Below are positions 1-8,398 of a stretch of DNA of 64,000 nt, in pieces; within the stretch, counting starts at the first letter, position 1; every line of letters begins with the position of its first letter. Location: NCBI GenBank assembly GCA_013397935.1, contig VZRN01011461.1:230318-294317 (forward strand). The letters run 5' to 3'. The notes below the pieces were generated by a model. That model was not told the origin of the DNA. It made no database searches and worked only from the letters and a program-made list of their open reading frames with translations. Both the position numbers and the translations under genes were made by a program. Source of the stretch: Dasyornis broadbenti. Lineage: Eukaryota > Chordata > Aves > Passeriformes > Dasyornithidae.

Positions 1-1052
1 GGCGGGGGGCATTGCCCCGGGGAGGGGGGCGAGCATCACTCCCCAACAGGTGAGCATCCCCGGGGCACCCGGTGCGTCCATGAGTGAGCATCACCCCGGG
101 CCCGGGGGGACCGGAGCATCTCGCGGGGGAGACCCCCGCCGTCCCTCTGCCACCTCGCAGCCTGTGGCACCCGGAACATGCCCCTCTGCCCTGCCGCCAG
201 TGGGCAGCCAGCGAGTCCCCGGGTGGGTGCATCCCTGGGCTGGGAGTGCCCGCATGCTACCGTGACAGCCGAGGGGCAGGGCCTTGGTGGGGGGCCCAGA
301 GGTGCAGCAAGGCCACTGCCGTGTCCCCATCACCGCCGCTGCCCTGGGGACCCACATTTTGGCCCTGTGGCCCCACACTTTTGGCCCTGTGGTCCCATGG
401 CTGAGCGCAGGCAGTGGCCTCCCGTCCATGCTGAGTCGCCAGCTTGTCCCCAGGGATGGGCTTCGGGGAGCTCAGTGCTTGCAGTCACAAGGGTGGGAGG
501 TGATGCAGGGGGCAGGCAGAGCCAGGGGCTGTGGGGACATCATCCACCCTCGTGCCCCGTGGCAGCCTGGCAGCACCAGAGCCACCGTTTGTCCCAGGGA
601 TGCCTTTTTGCCCTGCAGCTACTGGTGGTCTGGGTTTGGGGTGGGAGATGGGTCTGGTGTCTGCCCGCCGGGGTTGGAGGGGGCCGCAGGGCAGTGACAA
701 GGACTTCTCCAGGAGACACGAAGGTGGTCTGGGGGCTGGAGGGGTCTACAAGCCCCCCCCCCAGGCCGAACACAGCAAGTAGGCACCAGCTCGCCTTGCT
801 CCATGACCGTGCGGAAATGCAGCCGGCGGCAACACCTCTGGTCTCAGCTGTGCCACCAGGCCCCGGGGACACCGAGGCTGGCAGTGTCCCCACGGCTCCG
901 AGCAGGGGAGCAACTTGACCTCCCCACAGGGATTTCCCACATCCATCCGTGGCATGTCACAGCCCAGCCACCCCCTGCCCACCAGTGCCTTCGTGTCGGG
1001 GTGGGTGTGCCCCGGGGGTGTCCCCGGGGCTGCCACTGCCTGTCCCCCGCAG
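1..1052. other. GC-rich sequence upstream of first ARHGDIG coding exon
   Basis: This is very GC-rich, low-complexity sequence rich in GGGG and CCCC runs. It ends in a good polypyrimidine tract and CAG acceptor at 1050-1052, so at least the right part is intron or 5' flank of ARHGDIG. I see no recognisable exon for the hydrophobic N-terminal extension of mammalian RhoGDI-3, and no RGS11 exon, which would be the expected next gene to the left. A possible tiny terminal exon at 690-782 is listed under findings. Many frames are open here only because the sequence is GC-rich and short of stop codons. Confidence 0.6.
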
Positions 1053-3409
1053 ACATCATGGCTGACAAGGAGGGGGTGACGCTATCGCTGGAGGAGGAGG
1101 AGGAGGATGCCGACGTGGCCCTGGCGTACAAGACGCCGGAGAAGAAGAGCCTGCAGGAGATCCAGGAGCTGGACCCAGGGGATGAGAGCCTGCGGAAGTA
1201 TAAGCAGGCACTGCTGGGTGCCATCCCTGCTGCCGTGGGTAAGGCTGGGGGCTGCTGTGGCGTTGGGAAACCGCGGCGCCCCGGCAGCCCAGCTGGGGGA
1301 TGCAGCCTCAGCGAGCGCAGGCAGCTCGGGCGTGCTCGAGCAGGGAGCATCCCGTGGGGCATCCCCGGCAGGGAGGACACATCCCGGGTGGAATCGCCCC
1401 TGGGTGCTGCCCGTGCTCCCCCACCTGCTCAGAGACCCCGGCATCCCCTGCCGACAGAGCATCGGTGCCCGGGGACCCCAGTTGCCGTGGTTACGGGATC
1501 ACCGCCGCAGTTTCCATAGGAACGGCTACAGGGAACCGGGAAATTCATGGGGATGACGGAGAGGAGCGAGCAGCGGGGGCGGGGGGCAGGGACACCGGGG
1601 TAGCACGGCTGCCGGTGAGCAGATGGTGCCCCCCTCTCCCTACAGCCCCCACTACCCCCCAGGCTTGTGCTGGTCTGCGCTGGGGGTTCCTGGGGTGCTC
1701 CTCGGGCCCAGCGCCTCAGTGTCCATCCATGAGTGCATTGGGGAGGGTGCAAACTGCGAGGGGTGCGGGAAAATCAGCGGGATGCATGAGGGGTGCACCG
1801 CGGAACGTGTGAAAGCCGCGGGGTGCAGGTTGGTCTGGTGGGCGGAATTAAATCAGTGCTCACTTCAAGGGATGCCTTGGCAGCACGTGCAGCATCCTCC
1901 TCCTCCTCCTCCTCCTCTGCCTTCCCTGGTCCCACTCCTGAGCCAGGGAATGGCACACCCTGGGAAATACCCGTGTCTGAGTCCTTTAGACGTGATCTTA
2001 CCCCAGAAGGCACTGATGCCAGTGATGGGGTGACCTGAGATGTCCCTGCTCTCCTGTGCCCTGCCTGGCACTCCCTGGCTTTAACAGCCCCACCACAAAC
2101 ACCGTGGCCCTTGCTCCTGTTACAGGGCCATGGGCATTCCCTTGGCTCGCTGGGATGGAGGTGATGGTGGACTGGGCATGGTGGGTAAAGTCTGGGCCCT
2201 GCTGCTTGTCCCTAGATGCCAGCGTGCCCAACGTGCAGGTGACAAGGCTGACGCTGATGTGTGAGCAGGCACCAGGGCCCATCACCATGGACCTGACAGG
2301 TGAGCTGTGGGGACACCTGGGGGAGAAGGAGGAGGAGGAAGGGGTACCGGGCTGATGGACCATCTGCCTGTGCAGGAGACCTGGAGGAGCTGCGGGGCCG
2401 GGCCTTCGTGCTGAAGGAAGGGGTGGACTACAGGGTGAAGGTGTCCTTCAAGGTGAGGCGAGTGCCCACTGGCTGGGCATGGCCCTGCTGCCCTCACACC
2501 ACAGGGTCCCTGCCCCAAAGGGTCCTTGTTATCCAGGCTCCCTGCCCTGGCATCCGGGATTCCCTGCTCCAAGGGGTCTTTGATCCCCATGAGCCCCTTT
2601 TCCCACATGTCCCTGCCCCACCGGGTCCCTGCTGCCACCCATGGGTCTCTGCATGCCCCAGAGTCTCTGCCTTGGGATATCTGCTTCCCACCCTTTACCC
2701 TTGGGTTCTGTGCCCCTCTGGGGGTCTCTGCCCACCCTGAGTTCCCCGGCCTCCTGGGTCGCCGCCACCCTGGAGGCCCTTGCTGTCCCCAACATGACTG
2801 CCACTCCAGGGTACCTGCCTCCCTTGACAGATCCTGCCGCCCCAGAGTCCTTGCCACTCCCAGAGATCCCACCAAGGCTGCCTATCCCAGGGTTTCCCGG
2901 AAGTCTCTGCCTCTCCGGNNNTGGGGGGGGGGGGGGGGGTGGGGGGCGGCGTCCCTGCCATCTCTGAGTCCCTGCCGCCTTTGATGATGCTGAATCCTGA
3001 CAAGGCGCTGGATCCTGGAAGAGGTGGCTGTCAGGATGTGTGCCCAAGGCCGGGGGTCCCCATGCCATGGGACAGTCCCCATATGCCCCCTGCCTTCTGC
3101 CCGCAGGTGAACAGGGAGATCGTCTGCGGGCTGCGGTGCCTGCACCTCACCTACCGCCGGGGCCGGCCCGGTGAGTGGGGCTGGGGGCTGGGGGCCCGGG
3201 GCTGGGGGGCCCCCACGCCACCCTGGCCCCACTCACCCGTCCNGCCGCGGGCCGAGGAGTACGAGGTGGTGACGCCGGCGGAGGAGGCGCCGCGGGGATG
3301 GCTGGCACGGGGCTCCTACCGCGTCCGCTCCCTCGTCACCGACGATGACAAGACGGAGCACCTCTCCTGGGAGTGGGGCCTCTGCATAAAGAAGGCCTGG
3401 GAGGACTGA
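1053..3409 (+). CDS. ARHGDIG: Rho GDP-dissociation inhibitor 3 (RhoGDI gamma), five visible coding exons, one incomplete
   Basis: The product binds prenylated Rho-family GTPases, blocks GDP release and keeps them off membranes. Visible exons are 1053-1238 (ATG 1058), 2216-2299, 2376-2452, 3107-3170 and about 3244-3409 (TGA 3407-3409). All visible junctions are GT-AG and in frame. The N-terminal arm carries the family signature KKSLQEIQELDPGDESLRKY. The beta-sandwich follows, with VPNVQVTRLTL, APGPITMDLTGDLE, FVLKEGVDYRVKVSFKVN and, at the end, DDDKTEHLSWEWGLCIKK. Phrases such as VQVTRLTL, LTYRRG and WEWGLCI fit the gamma paralogue better than alpha or beta. About 12 residues (the DKTDYMVGSYG segment of the family) and the splice acceptor of the last exon are absent around the N at 3243. 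An acidic run (five Glu) lies near the N-terminus. The mammalian protein has an extra hydrophobic N-terminus; exon 1053 has a genuine upstream acceptor and could be joined in frame to such an exon, so ATG 1058 may be internal. Confidence 0.93.
1481..1523. promoter_or_regulatory. Pair of RFX X-box-like motifs
   Basis: The motif GTTTCCATAGGAAC at 1510-1523 fits the palindromic X-box form GTTNCC-AT-RG-NAAC at every fixed base. GTTGCCGTGGTTAC at 1481-1494 is a weaker copy, differing at two fixed bases. They are 29 bp apart start to start. RFX factors drive ciliary, neural and endocrine-pancreas genes. Use by ARHGDIG is inference. Confidence 0.4.
1889..1917. repeat. (TCC)n microsatellite
   Basis: An uninterrupted run of TCC triplets in an ARHGDIG intron. 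Confidence 0.85.
2500..2915. repeat. Degenerate minisatellite (CCCTGCC/GGGTCTCTG units)
   Basis: Repeated variants of GGGTCCCTGC and GGGTCTCTGCCC recur every 20-30 bases with substitutions and length changes. The exact unit length is uncertain by eye. Confidence 0.55.
2919..2939. other. Assembly gap (3 N) beside a 17-base G run
   Basis: Three Ns, one T, then 17 consecutive G. Flanking intron sequence may be missing or miscounted. Confidence 0.95.
3243..3243. other. Single-base N inside ARHGDIG
   Basis: The N sits just before the in-frame PRAEEYE codons. The upstream part of this exon and its acceptor are missing, so the N probably marks a collapsed gap and not one ambiguous base. Confidence 0.75.
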
Positions 3410-3740
3410 CGCCCCACCCGCATCCCGGCTCCCCCCGCCAGCTCGGGGACGCGGTGCCGCCATCCCGGGGACCCCTCGCCGGCACCGCCGCGCTTGCCCC
3501 AGTCGCGTGAAGGGTTGAGGGGGGTCCCTTAGCGAGTGAGAGCCCGTGGTCGTGGTCTTCGCAACCAAAGTTATTTTTAATTGCTCTTTTTTTTTTAAAT
3601 ATCGACGCCCGCCTGATCCTCACGGCGTCCCCGTCGCTGGGGCCGAGGCTGTGACCCTGCCGTGGTGGTGCCGTGCCCGGTACCCGCCCATCGCAGGCTG
3701 TGCTCTTCCATCGCCATTAAACCCTACAGACTGGTCTCTT
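3410..3740 (+). other. ARHGDIG: ARHGDIG 3' untranslated region
   Basis: The sequence after TGA is GC-rich, then has a short AT-rich block with a T run (about 3568-3605). It ends at the ATTAAA signal at 3716-3721. The exact cleavage site is not determined. Confidence 0.6.
3716..3721 (+). terminator. ARHGDIG: ARHGDIG poly(A) signal ATTAAA
   Basis: This is the common variant hexamer ATTAAA, about 310 bp after the stop codon. A GT-rich stretch at about 3738-3755 (GGTGTGTCTGTG) suits a downstream cleavage element. Confidence 0.65.
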
Positions 3741-3741
3741 A

Positions 3742-4001
3742 CTGGTGTGTCTGTGCCCCCCATCGCCTACGCCCGTCCCCCTGCTCCCTGTCCCCTCCGG
3801 CCTTGTCCCCATCCCGCTGGCGGGGCCAGGTCTTCCTGCGGCGACGAGCGGCTGGAAAACAGCCACCTGGTCCCGCTGCCTTATCGGCGGGGCCGGGCAG
3901 CCAGTAGCGGAGGGCCACGAGCCCCAGGGGACCGGCACCACCCGCCCCCAGGGTCCTTATCTGCGTCCTCCTCCCTGGACATCGTCTTCAGCGCCGGCAC
4001 C
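3742..4001 (+). promoter_or_regulatory. PDIA2: PDIA2 proximal promoter and 5' UTR
   Basis: Only about 260 bp lies between the ARHGDIG cleavage region and the PDIA2 start, so the core promoter and 5' leader must be here unless a farther exon exists. Read on the minus strand there is an E-box CAGGTG (3864-3869), four bases, then TTTTCC (3854-3859). That arrangement resembles the bipartite PTF1 site of pancreatic acinar genes, though the second half is not the full TTTCCCA. Two GATA-type motifs (GATAAG on the minus strand) lie at 3880-3885 and 3956-3961. I see no TATA box. Factor assignments are motif-based inference. Confidence 0.45.
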
Positions 4002-7000
4002 ATGCGCGGCTGCGGCTCCCGGCTGGTTTGGCTGCTGGTGCTGTCGCTGGCCTGGCTGGGCCCGGCGCTGGGGGGCGAGGATAAGGATGAAGAGGTGGTA
4101 GAAGAGGAGGAAAAGGAGAAGAAAGAGGATGAAGTGCTCTCAGATGAGATCAAGGAGGAGGACAATGTCTTGGTGCTCCATGAGCACAACTTTGCTCGTG
4201 CTCTGAGCGAGAACCAGCTGCTGCTGGTGGAGTTCTGTGAGTGCCCCCACTGTGGGCAGGGGTGTGGGCACGGGCAAATGTGGGGCAGGGAGTGTTGGCA
4301 GGGGGCACCGGCCATGGCCAAGTGTGGGCAGAACAGACACGTGGGCACAGGTGCAGGATGGAGGGAGGTGGGTTGGGCAGGGGCAAGGCTGTGGGTCAGA
4401 GGGGCAGGAGCACAGGCCATGGGACGGGGCATGGCATGCGGACAGACACATGGAGCAGGGACACAGGCAGAGACATGGGGTGGGGAGTGTGTACCGTGGA
4501 CATGGGACACAGGACAGGGACACGGTGTGAGTGTGGGACAGGGGCACAAGCTGGGGCCCAGTGGGCTCACACAGTCATTACAAGCCCACCCTGGGGACCA
4601 GGAACACCCCAGAGCTGTCCCCATTATCAATGCTGTCCCCTGCCCACAGATGCGCCCTGGTGTGGGCACTGCAAGCAGCTGGCCCCTGCCTTTGCCCAGG
4701 CAGCCACTGAGCTGAGGAATGAGTCCAGCCCAGCCCGGCTGGGCAAGGTGGATGCCACAGCACAGACAACCCTGGCCACTGAATTTGGCATCACCTCCTA
4801 CCCCACCCTCAAGCTCTTCCGTGATGGCAACCGCACCCACCCCCTGGCATACACTGGTAGGGCTGCGGCACCATGCGGTGTCTGTGGCACGCAACGAGGG
4901 GGACACTGCCATGGGACTGATGGTGGGAGGGCAATGTTCTGGTGGGGATCACAGGGTGGTGATGGTGGGAGGGGTGGTGATGTCCTGGTGGTGATAGTGG
5001 ACAGATGACAGCATGGTGATGGTGTCTGAGGTGGTGATAGTGGGCAGTGCCCTGGTGGTGGTGGTGGTGGCGGATGGCCAAGGTTGGTGGCACAGGGAGG
5101 GGTGGCAGCCTGGTGAAGGGTGTCAGGTGATGTTGGGGGCCCCGCTCCGTGTGCCAGGCCGAATGGACAGCCAGGGCATTGTGCGCTGGATGCAGCGCCG
5201 GGCCGGCCCCAGCGCCACGCTGCTGCAGGACACAGACACCGCCGCTGCCTTCGTCAACTCCCAGGACTTGGTGGTCATTGGCTTCTTCAAGGTGGGCTGG
5301 GGTGAGTGGGGGCTGGACTATGGCTGTGGTTGTGGCTGTGGCACTGATGGGTGGCTGTGCAGGATCTGAGGGGTGAGACAGCCCAGGCGTTCTTCGAGGT
5401 GGCTGCAGAGATGGTGGACATGACATTTGGTGTGGCAGAAGCAGCTGAGCTCTTCCAGGCGTACGGGCTGTCAGCTGACACTGTCTGCCTGTTCAAGAAG
5501 GTGAGGGGGTGGCAGGGAAGTGGTGGGGCCATCCTGTCCCTACTCCCAGTCCTCACTGTCCCCTGACCCGGCAGTTTGATGAGAGACAGACAAACTTCCC
5601 TGTGGACCCGGCACGAGGGCTGGACATGGCTGAGCTTACCCGGCTGCTCCGCATCCACAGCCTGCAGCTGGTGATGGAGTTCACCAACGAGGTACAGCAC
5701 ATCCCCAGCCCTGTCACTGTATTGGCCATGTGCTCCCTGCCCTCATCCTCATCCTCCTACTCCTCATCCTCCTCCTCCCAGACATCCAACCAGATTTTTG
5801 GTGCCAAGATCCCCCACCACATGCTGCTCTTCCTCAACAAGTCATCGTCGGAGCAGCTGTCGCTGCGAGATGGCTTCAGGGCAGCCGCCGGTGGTTTTCG
5901 GGGTGAGGTGAGGTGGCCCCATGGTGGGGAGATGGGGTGGCTTTGGGACTCCCCAGCCTCAGTGTCGCCCGTTCCCTGCCCAGGTGCTTTTTGTGGTGGT
6001 GGATGTGACCGGGCATGGCGCCGATGTCCTGCCCTTCTTTGGCATGACTGCCGCCGATGCCCCCACCCTGCGCCTCGTCAAGATGGAAAACAACCGCAAG
6101 TACCAGATGGAGCAGGACAACTTCTCGGACTCAGCCATTCGCACCTTCATCCAGGCGGTGCTGGATGGCAAGGTGAAGGTGAGGGATGCAGCCAGCGCCG
6201 AAGGATTCTGCCATGTGGTGAGGGCTGTGACTCTGCAGCCCAGTGATGACAGTTGTGCAGTGAACACCAGGCACCTGCTGGTGCCTGGCAGCAGGATACA
6301 TCTTCCAGCTGAAGCTGGGATTTAAGGACACATCAATGCTACCATCTTAATTTGGGGCCGGAACACAAACCAGAGCCTCAATCTGCTGAGCATCCACACT
6401 ACTTACCTGATTTATAATCTAGCCCATGTCAGCTGGCTCTCCAAGAAAGGTGCAGGGCTGGGATATGCAGCAAGTCAACAGCTGCACTGGCAGGCAGTTG
6501 GCACTGGCTATGCTCAAAAAGCAGTTTCTTCTGAAAAATGCTCAAGCCTACCTTCCTGCACAACCAACAGAGGGATATCTCACACCTCTGGACTCCTTTA
6601 AAACCACAAATAGTGTCAAAATAGGACTGATATCTTGGTCATTGTGAAGCAGTATAGCAGGCTCTGACTATAAATTATTTGTTCAAAGGTAAGTAGGAAA
6701 ATTCTGCTGCCAGGCTTGAGAATTTGGGGATTTGTTATGGGAAAGGGGGCAGGAGACTGCTGCCATGGAGACACACAGAGTTGGGATGGCAGCAGAGGGA
6801 AGATGTGGTCCAAAAGGCGGCACAGGAACATGTCAGGCTGCCTGCTGGGGTACCCCTGAGCCAGCCTGCACTGTGCCCCACAGGGCCCTGGCACTGCTCA
6901 GCCCAGGCTGTGGCTGTTCTGTCCCCATAGCCTCACCTACTGAGCGCAGAACCCCCCGAGGACTGGGACACACGGCCTGTAAAAGTCCTGGTGGGGAAGA

Positions 7001-7722
7001 CCTTTGAGCAAGTGGCGTTCGATGAGACCAAGAACGTCTTTGTCAAGTTCTGTAAGTGCCAGTGCCACTCATGGCCCTCCCTGAGCTCTGCTGTGGGGCT
7101 CAGCCCCTCCACGACAGCCCCCAGCCCTGTCACAGAGCCCTGGGCACTGCAACCGCCCCACAGATGCGCCGTGGTGCCCTCACTGTGAGGCCATGGCGGC
7201 CGCCTGGGAGGAACTGGCCGAGCGCTACAAGGACCGCGAGGACATCGTCATTGCCGAGATGGACTCCACGGCCAACGAACTGGAGAACATCACCATCCAC
7301 GGCTACCCCACCCTGCACTACTTCCCTGCAGGGCCAGGCAGGAAGGTAGGTGTGGGCACTCGTAGGGTCACCACCACCCAGGGGACCGTAGCACCCTCAG
7401 CACCTTCCCCTGTCATGGCTACAGATGGTTGAGTATAAGAGCAGCCGAGATGTGGAGACCTTCTCCAAGTTCCTGGAAAATGGGGGGACACTGCCCGAGG
7501 AGCCGCCTTCGGTGAGTGAGGTCCGCGAGCCCCCAGTCCCTTCTGGGTGAGGGGATGGATCCTGCAGGATGGGGATGGTGACAGGGTCAGGGTCATGCAG
7601 GGAGTGTGTGTCCATCCATATCTCACTGTTGCCTTCTCCAGGTGACCAAGACCCCTGGGAATGGCACAGACAAAGAGGATCTGAGTGCCTCGGGGAAAGG
7701 TGAATCCCGGGATGAGCTGTGA
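4002..7722 (+). CDS. PDIA2: Protein disulfide isomerase A2 (pancreatic PDIp), complete, 11 exons, 540 residues
   Basis: This thiol oxidoreductase of the endoplasmic reticulum lumen forms and rearranges disulfides in secretory proteins. Coding exons are 4002-4236, 4650-4856, 5158-5291, 5363-5500, 5575-5691, 5782-5907, 5984-6178, 6931-7051, 7164-7345, 7425-7511 and 7642-7722. They sum to 1623 nt with an open frame, and all introns are GT-AG. Residues 1 to about 24 form a signal peptide (RLVWLLVLSLAWLG core). A strongly acidic stretch follows to about residue 54. Domain a has CGHC (4661-4672). The b and b' domains include VVIGFFK and LFVVVDV. Domain a' has CPHC (7175-7186) after KNVFVKFYAPW. The chain ends in RDEL (7708-7719). 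Candidate N-glycosylation sequons include NRT, NET, NKS, NIT and NGT. The PAGPGRK phrase and overall order match PDIA2 better than P4HB. The human protein is 525 residues. Confidence 0.96.
4237..4649 (+). repeat. PDIA2 intron 1, degenerate GGGCAC/GGACACA repeat
   Basis: The intron is largely short imperfect units built on GGGCACAGG and GGGACACAGG, densest at about 4390-4560. It is bounded by a GTGAGT donor and a CCCACAG acceptor. No other gene is seen. Confidence 0.6.
4857..5157 (+). repeat. PDIA2 intron 2, degenerate TGGTGA repeat
   Basis: From about 4917 to 5080 the intron consists of variants of TGGTGGTGATGG, ending in a purer TGG run at 5055-5073. The donor is GTAGGG and the acceptor is GTGCCAG. 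Confidence 0.65.
6179..6930 (+). other. PDIA2 intron 7 (752 bp)
   Basis: This is the longest PDIA2 intron; the others are 71-413 bp. Its middle (about 6300-6700) is clearly AT-richer than the rest of the gene, which may mark an old insertion. I could not assign it to a repeat family. The donor is GTGAGG and the acceptor is CCCATAG. Confidence 0.6.
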
Positions 7723-7746
7723 GCCCTGTCCCAGTAAGGCATGTGC

Positions 7747-7752
7747 TATAAA
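7747..7752 (+). terminator. PDIA2: PDIA2 poly(A) signal TATAAA
   Basis: The variant hexamer TATAAA lies 25 bp after the stop codon and is followed by a GT-rich element at about 7766-7800. This would give a very short 3' UTR. No canonical AATAAA is seen nearby on this strand. Confidence 0.5.
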
Positions 7753-7799
7753 CCACCTGGAAACAATGTGGGCTCTGGTCTGTGTCTGTGGCTCCATGT

Positions 7800-8280
7800 G
7801 CTGGGAGCACCCACGTGTCTTGGGGACATTGTAGGGCTGGTGATGGGCAGAACGCCCTGTCCTCCTGGGGCAGCTGTGCCATAGCACTCATCCTGGCAAC
7901 TCTGCAATGGCATGGGGTGGCCAAGGAGCCCAGTGCTTTCCATGCTGGCCCTTGTGCTGGACTGGTAGGGTTCAGGTGATGGGGGACCAGCTGGGGTCTC
8001 TCCTTCATGCCCCACCAGACCCAGAGGATCCCCAGGAGCTACTGTCACATCCAAGGCAGGCAACATGGGGCACTTAAGCCTGGTTTGTAGCCGCTGGCAA
8101 CTCCAGCACTGTCCCCTCTTGCTGAGCCATTCCTTCAGGGCCAACATGTTGGTTGAGCAGCTCCAGCCCTGCCATGTCCCCAGGCCCTTTGCTGGACCTG
8201 CCCCATCCTCTGTCCATCCCAGAGACTGTTGAGGGCCTGGGTCTGCTCTGCGGGGAAGGAAAAAAAGCAGCAGGCGGTGG
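7800..8280. other. Spacer between convergent PDIA2 and AXIN1
   Basis: Unique-looking GC-rich sequence with no recognisable exon, repeat or RNA gene. It lies between the PDIA2 poly(A) signal and the most distal possible AXIN1 poly(A) signal. Confidence 0.5.
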
Positions 8281-8290
8281 CATATGGGGT

Positions 8291-8296
8291 TTTATT
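8291..8296 (-). terminator. AXIN1: Possible distal AXIN1 poly(A) signal AATAAA
   Basis: A canonical AATAAA on the minus strand, about 1.67 kb past the AXIN1 stop. If used, AXIN1 has a long 3' UTR ending about 540 bp from the PDIA2 poly(A) signal. The proximal signal at 9653 is the stronger candidate. Confidence 0.35.
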
Positions 8297-8390
8297 TCAT
8301 TTTATCCAAGTACCTTTGAAAAGATCATTGTACAAGTCAGCACATGAGAATGCAGAGGAAACGCCGCTGGGGCTGCACGGCCACTGTACA

Positions 8391-8398
8391 TATTTACA
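8391..8398 (-). promoter_or_regulatory. Pumilio recognition element (UGUAAAUA)
   Basis: The minus strand reads TGTAAATA, an exact Pumilio-family RNA motif, about 100 nt before the distal AATAAA. It matters only if the long AXIN1 3' UTR is made. Confidence 0.35.

Larger units (their letters stand above)
1239..2215 (+). other. ARHGDIG intron between first two visible coding exons
   Basis: The donor is GTAAGG and the acceptor is CCTAG. The intron holds two adjacent RFX X-box-like motifs (1481-1523), several GGGGTGC-type runs around 1740-1830, and a TCC trinucleotide run at 1889-1917. No other gene is seen. Confidence 0.75.
2453..3106 (+). other. ARHGDIG intron with degenerate minisatellite and assembly gap
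   Basis: From about 2500 to 2915 the intron is made of diverged units of roughly 20-30 bp around the words GGGTCCCTGCC and GTCTCTGCC, a degraded tandem array. At 2919-2921 there are three Ns, followed by a 17-base G run (2923-2939) and more G. This is a probable sequencing failure point. The intron ends in a good CCCGCAG acceptor. Confidence 0.7.

Noticed and set aside
178..918. 246-codon plus-strand open frame
   Set aside because: It lies in GC-rich DNA where several frames are open at once. Composition is low-complexity and there is no homology.
1..1052. RGS11 exons, expected to the left by synteny
   Set aside because: None of the translations carries DEP, GGL or RGS-domain sequence.
7164..7345. 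CPHC motif as a sign of a bacterial DsbA gene
   Set aside because: The surrounding residues, exon borders and C-terminal RDEL are those of a vertebrate PDIA2.
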